Notes under the pieces: model-generated | The model's database searches: none | Told to the model about the DNA's origin: nothing | The model's input: the letters and a program-made list of their open reading frames with translations, nothing else | In this document: positions 1 to 9,273 of the stretch, one piece after another | How positions within the stretch are numbered: position 1 is the stretch's first letter | Layout: each line of letters starts with the position of its first letter | From: Paraburkholderia piptadeniae | Lineage (GTDB): Bacteria; Pseudomonadota; Gammaproteobacteria; Burkholderiales; Burkholderiaceae | Reading direction: 5' to 3' | Assembly (NCBI RefSeq): GCF_900007165.1 | Contig: NZ_CYGY02000083.1 | Coordinates: 1 to 61,570 of the forward strand | DNA length: 61,570 bases | Translations under genes and position numbers: made by a program

Positions 1-1037
1 CCACCACCACCGCCGCCGCCAGGAGCGCATCCCGACAGATACATCGTCGTGACGCCAGCCGGAACAACTAGACTCCCCGATGCCGTCGCGCGACTGTAGC
101 CCTTTTGCTGCTGCTGGAGAGCATGCAGCGGCTGAGTTGCGGAACCAACTTGCGCCGCACCGCCAGTGCTTTCCAGTAGAACACACGCGCCAAGCGACGA
201 GTTATACATAAGAACCGCGTCGCCGTTCGCTATCAGTTCCCCACCTTGAAGCGCGGAATGCGCCGCACCAACAATCGGGATCGCGGCAAGGCCGTTAATC
301 GCGACGGTTGATGCCCCCGTATTCGACGCCTTGACTTTGACGCGGAACGCGAAGCCGTCGGGAACAGACGTCATTGCTGGAGCGAAGGCAATCACGCAAG
401 CGTTAGCGCTTCCCGTATCCACCGCATAAGATGACGCCCCCGACTGAACCTGACCAACGGACGCGGCATGATGCGATGCCGTACCGTCCGCGATCTGCAT
501 CGGAGACGCACCACAGTGATACAGAACCCATGCACCGGACGTCGACAGCGAAGAATTGAACCGGATCACGGCGATTCCGTTTACTGACAGTTCGCCGCCC
601 TGCAATGGAGTGCCATTAAGACCGTAGATCGGATAGGACGTACCCGACCCGTCGAGAATGAAGGTCGATGCGCCCGTGTTGGCCGTCTTGACTTTGAAAG
701 TTCGGACAATCCCGTCAGCAGGCGCAGAGACCGTCGGAGCGTAGGTCGCCGCATAGGCGTTTGCGACACCAAAGTCCGCCGCATAGTTGGTCGATCCCGA
801 CTGCCCGATCGTCTTGATCGCCGTGTATAACTGATTGAACGACGATTTCGATAGGGTTAGGCCAGCGCCCGTGATCGCATTCATGATTTCCAGCATGAGC
901 GCGTTCATGAATTCAGCCGGAAGAATCGTCGACGCAACTCCAGTCGCGGCATTGCCATCGGTGAAATAGCCAACGGTCCCGAGCGCGGACGAAGCGGGCT
1001 GCGCGCTCGCCGCGGTCGAGACATCAATCTGATACAT
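1..1037 (-). CDS. Phage tail fibre protein (partial, 3' end beyond window)
   Basis: The frame is open from the ATG at 1037 to the window edge, so at least 345 residues are present and the C-terminus is missing. After an N-terminal segment of about 80 residues, the protein carries two similar beta-rich modules (roughly residues 80-185 and 190-290), each with an 'ANTGAST/SNTGAST' core and 'LQGGEL..NG.AV' further on. The visible end runs into a poly-glycine stretch, typical of the glycine-rich tips of tail fibres and collar proteins. It is the last visible gene of the leftward late operon, directly after the YmfQ-type tail gene, which is the usual place for a host-recognition fibre. Exact receptor unknown. 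Confidence 0.8.
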   Translation of the reverse strand, partial: MYQIDVSTAASAQPASSALGTVGYFTDGNAATGVASTILPAEFMNALMLEIMNAITGAGLTLSKSSFNQLYTAIKTIGQSGSTNYAADFGVANAYAATYAPTVSAPADGIVRTFKVKTANTGASTFILDGSGTSYPIYGLNGTPLQGGELSVNGIAVIRFNSSLSTSGAWVLYHCGASPMQIADGTASHHAASVGQVQSGASSYAVDTGSANACVIAFAPAMTSVPDGFAFRVKVKASNTGASTVAINGLAAIPIVGAAHSALQGGELIANGDAVLMYNSSLGACVLLESTGGAAQVGSATQPLHALQQQQKGYSRATASGSLVVPAGVTTMYLSGCAPGGGGGG

Positions 1038-1046
1038 TCGATGTCC

Positions 1047-1643
1047 TTACGAGTATTGAAATTGCAAATAGGTATGCGCGGGAGCGACTGACGAGAGTTC
1101 GCATTCGAGGACTTTGTTATTCCACGTAGCGAGCGCCTCTCCTACAGTCGAACTACCGACCCTGAATCGCGTAACCGTATTGAGAGGGGCGCGAATCGCC
1201 CAGGTGTAAAACCACTCGACTCCGCCGAGCGAATCGCCGCACCGACTCTGACCGCAACGGAACGGCGCATATTGATTGACCGTTACCGTGTAGCCGAGAT
1301 TGAGAGCAAAGTTGATGTAATAAGCGGAGGATTGCCCTCCGCTGTTCGCGAAACGCGCAACAACCTGATTTCGTCGCTGCTGAATCGTTGGCGATGGTCC
1401 CGCGCATGGATCGGGGAGTCCTAACGTCGATTCCCACTCGGGCAACAGTTCGACTGTGTTCGCCGGAAACGCATCCGAAATCAGGTTTTGCGCACGGTCA
1501 GAATTACGCTCATAAACCGCCGCGAGACCTTCGAATACCTGAGACTGAACGGAATCAGAATCGCGGGGCCAGACCTTGCCCTGAGGCATAAGGGCTTGTA
1601 GCGCGCGCGCGAAGTCGCCAGCGGAATAAACAGGAGTCGTCAT
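1047..1643 (-). CDS. YmfQ/DUF2313-family phage tail protein (Mu gp48-like)
   Basis: 198 residues. The N-terminal part (a leading Y-S-A-G-D-F motif, then 'LMPQGKVWPRD') and the later 'LPEWESTLGLPDPC' are hallmarks of the YmfQ/gp48 family of Mu-like tails. These proteins sit between the baseplate J protein and the tail fibre and probably connect fibre to baseplate. Both flanking genes match that order. The start is an ATG 11 bases after the end of the baseplate J gene. Family assignment is firm; its exact structural role is inferred from Mu-type tails. Confidence 0.85.
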   Translation of the reverse strand: MTTPVYSAGDFARALQALMPQGKVWPRDSDSVQSQVFEGLAAVYERNSDRAQNLISDAFPANTVELLPEWESTLGLPDPCAGPSPTIQQRRNQVVARFANSGGQSSAYYINFALNLGYTVTVNQYAPFRCGQSRCGDSLGGVEWFYTWAIRAPLNTVTRFRVGSSTVGEALATWNNKVLECELSSVAPAHTYLQFQYS

Positions 1644-1653
1644 TTCCCTCCCC

Positions 1654-2814
1654 TTACGACGAGAACGTCACGTCAGCCAAAACAGGCAGATAGCCTGTTA
1701 GCGACGTGATATTTCCCGGATAAGTAGTCGACGACCCACTTTGCACGCCGACAACAGACGTAATGACGAAGCCAGCTGTCCCTGGCACTGAGGCGATCGC
1801 CGATTCGATATAAGAAAGCTCGACCGTTCCTGCGCGAGGGTCCCCGTAAGAGACGAGAACCTCAGTGATAGCGGCTTTTACAGCGTTCCGAACTGTTGTG
1901 CTTGCGCTCGACAACCCGCTGACTGTGAACGTCAGGCTATTCGGCAGAGGCGCGCACACATAAACAAGAGCCGTAACGGGCTGCTCTGGATAGATCGAAT
2001 TAGCGACCGTCAATTGATCGCCAGACGCGACCGTACCGCGCGGATGCCCGTTCGGGAGGACGTCACTCGAAGAAACACCGTTAGAACCTTGCGGAAACCC
2101 GTTAAAGGCCGCATCTGCGTCATCGAACATCACATAGACAACGACGGTTCCGGCGCCGAATCCATTCGGCGCGCACCACGCGCGAGTAACGCCCGCGACG
2201 TCGGTCGCCCACGTCACATAATCCGTCTTTGCGCCGCCCTGAGGAGACGCCTGATACGCGGCGATTACTCGGTCGCTAAATGAGTCTTCCTCCTCCTGAT
2301 CGGCGCCACCTGTGAAATCCGTCGCGGCCACACCGTTAGACTGGATTCCAGGAATCGCCGTCGAGAGGGTCATGACGGCGCCCGCCGAACAGTTTCCAGC
2401 GGAGCCCGCCTCGACCGCTTTCGCGGTAACAGTCACGCTTCCGGACGAAATCGTCCCTGACGACGTCGCGGTATAGGCTGTGCCATCGCCGAGGACAAAT
2501 TGCGCCCCCGCATCGATGGTCCCAGATGCGCCGGAGAACGTGACGGAGCCACTAGAAAAGGTCGCGTCTTTCTGCGCCACCTTCTTCAGCGCTCCCCAAG
2601 CTGCGAGATATTCGCCCGTCGCCGTCCACGGGACCGCCTGTTTCGCGATCCAGTCAAGGTAACCGAAGTGCAAATGAGCGAGCCCCGCCTGAGCGTCGCC
2701 CGTAATTTTCAGATTCGAATAGCGGAGGAGCGGGTCCGATCCCTTCAGACTCGAAGCGATGTCGGACGCCACTTCCGACCGCAATTCGGTCAGTGTTGGA
2801 CGTGCATATGGCAT
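1654..2814 (-). CDS. Baseplate J-family protein (Mu gp47-like)
   Basis: 386 residues. The protein begins 'MPYARPTLTELRSEVASDI', typical of baseplate J/gp47 proteins, and has 'YLAAWGALKKVAQKDAT' followed by beta-rich repeats and the 'GGADQEEEDSFSDRVIAAYQ.SPQGG' region that marks this family. It forms the wedge of the contractile-tail baseplate. The gene directly follows gp46 with a 1-base gap and precedes the YmfQ gene, as in Mu. Length is close to the family norm. Confidence 0.9.
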   Translation of the reverse strand: MPYARPTLTELRSEVASDIASSLKGSDPLLRYSNLKITGDAQAGLAHLHFGYLDWIAKQAVPWTATGEYLAAWGALKKVAQKDATFSSGSVTFSGASGTIDAGAQFVLGDGTAYTATSSGTISSGSVTVTAKAVEAGSAGNCSAGAVMTLSTAIPGIQSNGVAATDFTGGADQEEEDSFSDRVIAAYQASPQGGAKTDYVTWATDVAGVTRAWCAPNGFGAGTVVVYVMFDDADAAFNGFPQGSNGVSSSDVLPNGHPRGTVASGDQLTVANSIYPEQPVTALVYVCAPLPNSLTFTVSGLSSASTTVRNAVKAAITEVLVSYGDPRAGTVELSYIESAIASVPGTAGFVITSVVGVQSGSSTTYPGNITSLTGYLPVLADVTFSS

Positions 2815-2815
2815 G

Positions 2816-3262
2816 TCAGGTGATAGCGCTCCATAGCGATTGATAGGCGACCGAAGTTGTCGTCCCGTTCGTCTTGTGAGCGACGATCAGCGCGCCGAGG
2901 CGCCCTGCCTGAGTCCACTCGACAGCGATGTCAAACGACGCGACGACGCCGTCATCGATAAGCCATTGAAGAGCCTCGACGATGTAGTCATTCGCGCGCT
3001 GAAGGGTTTCGGTCGTTTGCTTTGCGCGGCTCAGCAGCCAAAGGCGCGAGCCGATCTGCGTGTCGGAATCGAGGTCGCCCCACCATCCGCGAGGGTTCGT
3101 CGTCCCGTCCGGAATCTCGTCGTCTGCCGCGGCCTGACGGTCCGAAAAAAGACTGATGAGGACTGCCGTTTCGAGGTCGTCGCCCGTTTGAAGCAACGCC
3201 CCAGATAAAACCCAATCGCCACGGCCTAGCGTCGGGTCCCATGCCGTTTTTGTGTCTGCCAT
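2816..3262 (-). CDS. Phage GP46-family baseplate protein
   Basis: The ATG at 3262 gives 148 residues starting 'MADTKTAWDP'. The frame extends further upstream, but that extension would run through a terminator hairpin and read an unlikely arginine-rich sequence. The segment 'GDDLETAVLISLFSDRQA..DDEIPDG....RGWWGD' is characteristic of Mu gp46 (P2 gpW counterpart), a baseplate wedge component. No strong Shine-Dalgarno sequence is seen because the terminator at 3275-3300 lies just upstream. Confidence in the family is high and in the start moderate. Confidence 0.85.
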   Translation of the reverse strand: MADTKTAWDPTLGRGDWVLSGALLQTGDDLETAVLISLFSDRQAAADDEIPDGTTNPRGWWGDLDSDTQIGSRLWLLSRAKQTTETLQRANDYIVEALQWLIDDGVVASFDIAVEWTQAGRLGALIVAHKTNGTTTSVAYQSLWSAIT

Positions 3263-3274
3263 TTCGTGAGGACG

Positions 3275-3300
3275 AAAAAAAGCCCGCGCTAGGCGGGCTT
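3275..3300 (-). terminator. Intrinsic terminator between gp45-like and gp46-like genes
   Basis: On the minus strand an 8-bp perfect stem AAGCCCGC/GCGGGCTT with a 5-base loop is followed by a T run. It lies inside the tail operon after the spike gene, so downstream baseplate genes need read-through, antitermination or their own promoter. Confidence 0.75.
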
Positions 3301-3321
3301 GTGTGTTGACTGACTCGGCGC

Positions 3322-3966
3322 TTATTCCGTCTGCGTCGGCGTATTCGACGTAACCTGACTTGATCCGGCTTGTACGCCGGTCACGATGTGATTGTGTCCG
3401 TCGTAGATCGTGCGCATTTGCGCCATCGTGTGAGGATTTGTCGCGACGTTGTCTTGCATGTCGCCGCTCGACTGGAGGGTCGGCGTCGTGAAGTTTGTTC
3501 CACCGGGCGCGATAACCTTGAATTTGCCGCCGAGCGCCAGCGTGAAATCGCCTGAGCAATTCCAAGTCACGTTTCGCGCGTCATTGACGACGACGTCCTG
3601 ACCCTTCGCCTCTACGACGATTCCGCCGCCCGCGGTCAGATAGATCGACTTCCCGTCCTGGCTGAATATCATCGTCTCTCCGACAGAAAGGCCCGTCGGT
3701 CGACTTCCCTGATGGTTCGTCCCGACGATTACCCCATTTGATCGGTCGCCTCCAATGAAGACCGCGAGGACGTCGGAGCCGTCAGGCGGACGCGAAGTAA
3801 AACCAAACTCAGCGACCCGAGGCATATCGTCTATCGTTTGTAGATCGTTGAACTTGGCTTGTACAAGCTGGACGACTCCCGAGTCATTCGACGTTGAGAC
3901 GCGACCGCGCCCGATCGCCATAAGGACTCGCCGAGCCAATCGCGATGCGATGCTTTCGTTTTCCAT
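3322..3966 (-). CDS. Baseplate assembly protein V / central spike (Mu gp45-like)
   Basis: 214 residues. The N-terminal OB-like domain contains 'VAEFGFTSRPPDGSDVLAVFIGGDRSNGVIVG', typical of gpV/gp45. The C-terminal beta-helix ends with 'YDGHNHIV', whose His-x-His pair matches the iron-coordinating tip motif of P2/Mu-type membrane-piercing spikes. The gene overlaps the hub protein by 1 base and is followed by a terminator. It should form the trimeric needle at the tail tip. Confidence 0.9.
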   Translation of the reverse strand: MENESIASRLARRVLMAIGRGRVSTSNDSGVVQLVQAKFNDLQTIDDMPRVAEFGFTSRPPDGSDVLAVFIGGDRSNGVIVGTNHQGSRPTGLSVGETMIFSQDGKSIYLTAGGGIVVEAKGQDVVVNDARNVTWNCSGDFTLALGGKFKVIAPGGTNFTTPTLQSSGDMQDNVATNPHTMAQMRTIYDGHNHIVTGVQAGSSQVTSNTPTQTE

Positions 3967-5030
3967 TACTGTGTTGAGAGAGTCGACCCATCGACAAAGC
4001 CGTATTGCAACGCCGTAGGCTCAACCGCGAAGGCATCCGGACTCATGATGACAAGCTCGGCGTGTGTGCCGTTCTCATCTGTCCGGAAAGTCACTTCACT
4101 AATCAGCCACGTTTTGCGATCAAGTTTCAGAGACGGCAGATAGACCGATACGAGCATGTTCGGCGCCCATAGCATTCCGTCGCCATCGCGCCAGCTATCA
4201 ACCACAACGCGCACGACGACGGATCGGCCGTTTCGCCGGTTCATTTCCCACGCGGCGCGCTGCGCGGCGACATCCATGTAACCCGCGACCGCCTCGGCGA
4301 TGATGAACTTCTGGCGATTCCGCAAAACGCCGCTATCGGTCGTCGTTGCGATCAGGTTTCCGCCGTCGCCACCTTCCTTGAACGTGTTAATCGCCTGTAG
4401 AAACGCCCTGTATGTCTGAAACCGCTGATCCGCGGAATACTCGACGCTCGCGCCCTCTACGTTTTGCCCTTCTTCGAGGTTTGTCGCATGCTGAAGCGTG
4501 CTCGCGCGGGCTAGGATCAGATTGCCGTCTGTCTCCTCGTAGGCAAGGAGCGAACTGTATTTCGAGACGCGGTCTATGATTTCGAAAGGCGTCTCGCCGA
4601 GCATCAGGTTAAATTGCGGAATGACCCGCAATCCGGACTCGTTACATGACGCCGTGATCCCGTAAGGAGCCGCGAGCTTCGATGCGACCGCGAGCGCCGA
4701 GGCGCCGCTTATTTGCCCGTTCGACCACTCAGCCGAACAGTCGACGAGGTCCTGACACTTACCACGTCCTACGACGCGGATTCGATGGTCGTATGTGTCA
4801 AAGCTCGGGATGTAGCGATCGATATAGCCAGTGACGACCGTATCGCCGCCAATCTGGACGACGCACGCGTCGCCTGGCGTCACGACGACCTCATCGAGTT
4901 CGCCGGGAAAGAGTTCCGTCAATCCAATATCGAAGTCACCCGGGATGCGCTCAATGCCTCGCGTGACGCGAACATCCGTCCACCCGGAAATGACCTTCCC
5001 GCCTACGGTTAAGGTAAGTTCATCAGACAT
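3966..5030 (-). CDS. Baseplate hub protein (Mu gp44 / P2 gpD-like)
   Basis: 354 residues starting 'MSDELTLTVGGKVISGWTDVRVTRGIERIPGDF', the classic N-terminus of gp44-type hub proteins. Later features include 'VVTGYIDRYIPSFDTYDHRIRVVGRGKCQDLVDCSAEW', matching the T4 gp27-like fold of contractile-tail hubs. It sits between gp43-like and the spike gene, as in Mu. It would form the trimeric adaptor between tail tube and spike. Confidence 0.9.
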   Translation of the reverse strand: MSDELTLTVGGKVISGWTDVRVTRGIERIPGDFDIGLTELFPGELDEVVVTPGDACVVQIGGDTVVTGYIDRYIPSFDTYDHRIRVVGRGKCQDLVDCSAEWSNGQISGASALAVASKLAAPYGITASCNESGLRVIPQFNLMLGETPFEIIDRVSKYSSLLAYEETDGNLILARASTLQHATNLEEGQNVEGASVEYSADQRFQTYRAFLQAINTFKEGGDGGNLIATTTDSGVLRNRQKFIIAEAVAGYMDVAAQRAAWEMNRRNGRSVVVRVVVDSWRDGDGMLWAPNMLVSVYLPSLKLDRKTWLISEVTFRTDENGTHAELVIMSPDAFAVEPTALQYGFVDGSTLSTQ

Positions 5031-5044
5031 TGCACCCCATCAGG

Positions 5045-6466
5045 TTACGTCGCCAGCGCGGCGAACGAAGACGGCATAAAGGCCGGATGAATTGGATTCG
5101 CTTCCGCGATGATTTCGTCAGCGCGACTGGCGTCGCGGTACATCCGCGATGAGAGCGCGAGAGCCGGAAGCGCCGACGCGAAGGAAAACGTCGTCATGGC
5201 TGGAAGGCTCCCGCCTCGACTGTTGATGTCGGCGATTACTGCTGTGCGCAGCGTGCGCAATGCGCCGTATGTCTCATCGTCCCCGGCATCGCCCGCCGTC
5301 ACGACCTCGTCGTCGACGAGCGAAACAATCAGGTCGCGCACCGATGCCGCGTCATCTGCCGACGACGGCTGATACGACGTAGCGGCCATCGCCATTTGCG
5401 CGATTACGGTCGTGCGGACGAGCGCGCCGATAGCCGATTGCATGCCCGCCATCCCGTCGCCGATAACCGAAGAGGTCGTCGGATCGTCCGGATAAAAGTC
5501 CGCCAACGTTGAAAGCATGCGAATCGCGTCAGCCGGATTGGCCGCCGTCGCGGCGACGGACGCGGCAACAGCCGTAATCGCGGCGGAGAATGCCGCCGTG
5601 TCGCCCACGGACGATGCCGCGCTTACCATGTTCGCGCCCGCCGTTTGAACAGCCGTGCGCTGCGTGACAGCCGCTGACAAGAGGCTCGCGACCGTCGCCG
5701 TCGACGACGCTTTTGCATTCGACTTCGCATAGCCGGTATTCGCGCCCGAGGCGTACCGTCCGTAGCTACCGCTCAGCGAAGAGACAGCGCCGATGACAGC
5801 CTTCACGTCCGCGATGACCGACTTCACGACCGCATACCATTTCGAGACAGTCGCGATCGCCTGATTGACAATCGAGACGCCTAACGTGACATAGCTCGCG
5901 ACCTTGGAAGCGAAGTTGAGGAGAGCTGCGGCGATCGCCGCGAGGCCCGACAATTTCACCTGATCGCCGGTAGCATTGGACGCCTTCGGATAGACGCGGG
6001 CGCCTCCTTGCATCAGCGTCAAGCCGATTTCAAAGACGCGCCCGAGGTCCTTTCGCTCGCTGATCTGGAGCGGTTCGATACAGGACACGTTTTGAATCGT
6101 GCCTAGCGTCGGATGAACGAACGTCTTTCCGCCCGCCGCATTACAGACGGCCATCAACGCATTAGCCTGAGAGACAACGCCTCCCCCGCCGTAAATCGCG
6201 CTGTTCTCAATCAGAAAGCCACTGATGCGAAAGACCTTCGGCAAAAGCCCGAGGTCTTCGATCCAAACCGTATCGCGGAACGGGTAGCTATGGACGCTCA
6301 CGCGGCGGCCGCCCGAAGTCGTAACGCCTTCGATCCCGAATGGGATACCGCCATAGCTCGCGGTTCGAAGATTGGTCGCGAATGATCCGCCCGACAGCGT
6401 CGATGCGAGAGAGCCGACCGCGCGCGAAGCCGCGGACAGGCTCCCTATGGTCGAGGTAAAGCTCAT
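5045..6466 (-). CDS. DNA circularization N-terminal family protein (Mu gp43-like tail/baseplate protein)
   Basis: 473 residues. The first about 150 residues ('YGGIPFGIEGVTTSGGRRVSVHSYPFRDTVWIEDLG', then 'ALMAVCNAAGGKTFVHPTLG') match the family called 'DNA circularisation protein N-terminus', which in Mu-like phages is gp43, a baseplate or tail-tip protein. The rest is alanine/serine/valine-rich and probably helical. The gene overlaps the tape-measure gene by 4 bases. The family name is historical; a role in circularization is not implied. Confidence 0.85.
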   Translation of the reverse strand: MSFTSTIGSLSAASRAVGSLASTLSGGSFATNLRTASYGGIPFGIEGVTTSGGRRVSVHSYPFRDTVWIEDLGLLPKVFRISGFLIENSAIYGGGGVVSQANALMAVCNAAGGKTFVHPTLGTIQNVSCIEPLQISERKDLGRVFEIGLTLMQGGARVYPKASNATGDQVKLSGLAAIAAALLNFASKVASYVTLGVSIVNQAIATVSKWYAVVKSVIADVKAVIGAVSSLSGSYGRYASGANTGYAKSNAKASSTATVASLLSAAVTQRTAVQTAGANMVSAASSVGDTAAFSAAITAVAASVAATAANPADAIRMLSTLADFYPDDPTTSSVIGDGMAGMQSAIGALVRTTVIAQMAMAATSYQPSSADDAASVRDLIVSLVDDEVVTAGDAGDDETYGALRTLRTAVIADINSRGGSLPAMTTFSFASALPALALSSRMYRDASRADEIIAEANPIHPAFMPSSFAALAT

Positions 6467-8496
6467 ACCTGCTCACCTCCGACCGACGACTGACCAATCT
6501 TGACGGACGCCGTCACGTTTGCCGACGGACGCACGCGCGCCGTCGTGCCCGGAGGCGCGTTCTTCAAATCGACCTCCACGTAGATATGCTGAATTGCCGA
6601 CATCGCTTCGGAAGCGCCGGATTGGTCCCCCGCGTCAGCCGCCGCGCCTTGTTGCGGAGGCGGATAGAGCGGCGTTGACATGGCGAGGCTAGAAGAACCT
6701 CCCGACATGCCCGCCATGACCTTACGGATGTAGTCGCGCGTCTCGCCGGGCGCGTTGTTCATACCTTTGCGCGAGAGATTCCCTTGACCCCAGTTGTATG
6801 CCGCGAGAGCCATCGAGAGATTCCCGCCGTTCTGCCGCAAAAGGTCTGAATACATCTTTGCGGCTCCCGTTGCCGACTCGCGGAGATTGAACGGGTCATG
6901 CACGCCATAGGCGCGCGCCGTATCCGGCATGAACTGGAAATGACCTTGCGCCCCCTTGGGCGAAAGCATCGATCCCTTACCGCGGCTTGACTCGACATTC
7001 CATACGCTGTCGAGCAATCCCTTCGGAAGCGAGTATTTCGATTCCAGGTCGGAGAAGAGCGAGGCGGGGCCTTTCTGATCGGTCGACGCGTTTTGCGCCT
7101 GTAGCGGGTCTCCCTGCCACGTCGAACCCGGCGCGGCCTGATGCTGCGCGAGATACGCATCCTCGCCCGTATTCAGCCCTTCCGAATGCGTCATCAACCA
7201 CAATGGCAACCCGAGCCGCATCGCCCACGGCGCGAAACGTCCGAGAAGGCCCTTTCCGGCTGATTTGGCGGCTCCGCCCGCGCCTGCCGCACCTGCGGCG
7301 CCCGCCGCGCCTTCGGCGGCCTCTACAGCGGCTCCCGCCGCGTCTGCCGCGCCCTTTGCTTTACCGAGCCGCCCGAACGCTGTAATCGCGAGTGGAATCG
7401 CGAACGTCGCGAGCCTAACAAGGCCCGTCACCATCGACAGAATCCCGGCGATCGGCGTTGCGAAGGTAATAGCGGCAATCGCGATCGCAATGGTTTGAAC
7501 GCCGCCGATCTTGTCGAGGAAGGAGCCGACATCAGTCGCGACCTTCCCCCAGTCCGTCCGGTCGATCCAGTTCGCAAGGCGCTCCGCATACTCGGCGATC
7601 TTCGTCCCAACGACGGCGCCGTATTTGTCGACGAGGCGACCGACAACACCGACGACTCGCTCGACGGCGGGCGCGAGCGCGTTTCCGAATGTGATCTTGA
7701 GCTTTTCCGCCTGAAGATCGAGCGCGACCATCTGTTCGTTATATCGCTCGCCCGCCGCGATCTGCTCGGGCGTCATGACGGCGCCGAGCGATTTCGCTTT
7801 GTTGACGAGTTTGTCGATACCCTCCCCGCCCTTCTGGAGCATCGGGAGGAGTTGCTCGACGCCGAAGATGCTCGCGAACTTCTGCTGAGCCTGTGCATTC
7901 GGCATCTTCTGAATCACGTTCGCGATGTCTTTAAGCGCCCGCGTCGTGTCAATCGAGCCATTTTTGAGACGATGGACCTCGATCCCGAACTGATTCATTG
8001 CGCCCGCGGCTTCCAGATTCCGGCCCGTGACCGAGTCCTCGAAGACGTTACCGAGCGACTTCAGACCGCCGCTCATGTCCTCGGCGGAAAGCCCGACGAG
8101 GCGGGCCGCGCCGGTAAATGCCTGTAACTGCTGCGTCGGCATACCGAGGACGCCCGCAACATTCTTGACCGACGTCGCCGTCCGCCCGAATGCCATTGCG
8201 AGCGCGACGATGCCCGCGACCGTGCCCGCGCCAGTGAGCGCAGCGATCGGCGTAACAACACTCGCGACACTGCGCGCAGCATTGACCGCGGCGCCGCTCA
8301 ACTTGGTAAAGCCCTTGCCGATTTGCGTAATGCCCGTCATCTTCCCGATGACGCTGAAATGATCGCCGAGGGCCTTCGTTTCCTTTCCGAGTTTGTTGAT
8401 CGGGTCGGTAATCTGCGCGAGCGACTTATTGACCTTACGCGCGACGTCTGTAGCCTTGTCGACCGCGCTGATCGTGATCGTAAAATTATTCGCCAC
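6463..8496 (-). CDS. Tape measure protein with C-terminal lytic transglycosylase domain
   Basis: 677 residues with a GTG start at 8496 that shares its first base with the TAG stop of the frameshifted chaperone, so translation is probably coupled. The N-terminal half is helical and has hydrophobic stretches near residues 80-105 and 335-375, as in tape measure proteins. The C-terminal region (about 485-600) is a soluble lytic transglycosylase-like domain: 'WNVESSRG' supplies the catalytic Glu (about residue 502), with 'GAQGHFQFMPDTA' and 'AYNWGQGN' downstream. It should set tail length and help open peptidoglycan during injection. Confidence 0.9.
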   Translation of the reverse strand: MANNFTITISAVDKATDVARKVNKSLAQITDPINKLGKETKALGDHFSVIGKMTGITQIGKGFTKLSGAAVNAARSVASVVTPIAALTGAGTVAGIVALAMAFGRTATSVKNVAGVLGMPTQQLQAFTGAARLVGLSAEDMSGGLKSLGNVFEDSVTGRNLEAAGAMNQFGIEVHRLKNGSIDTTRALKDIANVIQKMPNAQAQQKFASIFGVEQLLPMLQKGGEGIDKLVNKAKSLGAVMTPEQIAAGERYNEQMVALDLQAEKLKITFGNALAPAVERVVGVVGRLVDKYGAVVGTKIAEYAERLANWIDRTDWGKVATDVGSFLDKIGGVQTIAIAIAAITFATPIAGILSMVTGLVRLATFAIPLAITAFGRLGKAKGAADAAGAAVEAAEGAAGAAGAAGAGGAAKSAGKGLLGRFAPWAMRLGLPLWLMTHSEGLNTGEDAYLAQHQAAPGSTWQGDPLQAQNASTDQKGPASLFSDLESKYSLPKGLLDSVWNVESSRGKGSMLSPKGAQGHFQFMPDTARAYGVHDPFNLRESATGAAKMYSDLLRQNGGNLSMALAAYNWGQGNLSRKGMNNAPGETRDYIRKVMAGMSGGSSSLAMSTPLYPPPQQGAAADAGDQSGASEAMSAIQHIYVEVDLKNAPPGTTARVRPSANVTASVKIGQSSVGGEQV

Positions 8497-8884
8497 TACG
8501 TAACCCCCGAGGTACGCAACCTAAGCGCCTGTTCGTGCCACCACATCAGACGGCTTAGCGGAAGGCCCCACGCGTCATGGGGACCCCATCCGTAAAACTT
8601 CGTGACCGCGGCTACTGTGTCTCGCCAGTTGACGGGCCATCCTCGGTAAAACCCGAAATGAACTGACTCGCCTCCTTCAGTTTTCGGCTCGGGAGCTTCT
8701 CGACGATCGAGCGCGGGACGCCCGCAACCATCGCGAGGAGGTCGAGCGTTACCGAGATAGGCCGGTCCTTGAGCGTCGCGCGCTCCAATTCGCCCGCCGT
8801 CGGCTCGCGCAGCGTGAGCGAAGTAACTTCGATGTCGCCGACCTTGATCGGGTTATCGAGAGTGATGATCTTTTGGTCTTCCAT
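8496..8884 (-). CDS. Tail assembly chaperone fusion made by -1 frameshift (gpE+E'-like)
   Basis: A slippery heptamer G GGT TTT, in frame with the upstream chaperone, lies at 8654-8648 on the minus strand. A -1 shift there opens a frame that ends at a TAG (8498-8496), giving about 129 residues in total. The second frame contains 'WGPHDAWGLPLSRLMWWHEQA', which resembles the P2 gpE'/gp42-type extension. Known tail chaperones of P2, Mu and lambda use the same arrangement, and the sizes match P2 E (91) and E+E' (142). The extension has no start of its own. Frameshift efficiency is unknown. Confidence 0.75.
8612..8884 (-). CDS. Phage tail assembly chaperone (Mu gp41 / P2 gpE-like)
   Basis: 90 residues with 'VTSLTLREPTAGELERA', typical of the gpE/gp41 tail assembly chaperones that coat the tape measure protein during tube assembly. 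It lies between tail tube and tape measure, the conserved position. Its 3' end carries the slippery site described for the longer frameshift product. The ATG starts at 8884, six bases after the tube gene. Confidence 0.85.
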   Translation of the reverse strand: MEDQKIITLDNPIKVGDIEVTSLTLREPTAGELERATLKDRPISVTLDLLAMVAGVPRSIVEKLPSRKLKEASQFISGFTEDGPSTGETQ

Positions 8885-8890
8885 GTCTCT

Positions 8891-9256
8891 TTAGCTCGAA
8901 GGAGATTCCGTTACGCTCGGGCCTTCGAAACGAACGTCGAAGGTTGCTTCCATTGCGTCGACTTCCTGATCGTCAACGGTCCACATTCCTTTGCCCGTGA
9001 CGACCTTCTTATTGGCGAGGGTCAACACGACCGTTACATCGGTCATGTCGTTAAATTCGGCGACCACCAACCCGCCCGCGTCGCGGAACTTCATCGCGAT
9101 TGCGCCGGGAATGTAGGCTTCGCCGTAGCCGTGAACGCCGTCGTATCCCGTCTTGGTATCTCGCTTCTTCTTCGATACCTTGTATTTGACGTCACCAACG
9201 ACCATGTAAGTCGTACCGTCGACCGTGATCGACCCAGTACCAGCTAACAGGCTCAA
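8891..9256 (-). CDS. Phage tail tube protein (Mu gp40-like)
   Basis: I prefer a TTG start at 9256, because GGAGG lies 5 bases upstream and the product then begins 'MSLLAGTGSITVDGTTY', the usual N-terminus of Mu-type tube proteins (121 residues). A TTG at 9268 in the same frame lacks such a site. 'DTKTGYDGVHGYGE' and 'MKFRDAGGLVVAEFNDMTDVTV' fit the tube family. It is preceded by a terminator and followed by the chaperone pair. It forms the inner tube inside the contractile sheath. Confidence 0.85.
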   Translation of the reverse strand: MSLLAGTGSITVDGTTYMVVGDVKYKVSKKKRDTKTGYDGVHGYGEAYIPGAIAMKFRDAGGLVVAEFNDMTDVTVVLTLANKKVVTGKGMWTVDDQEVDAMEATFDVRFEGPSVTESPSS

Positions 9257-9273
9257 AACTGCCTCCAAAAATG

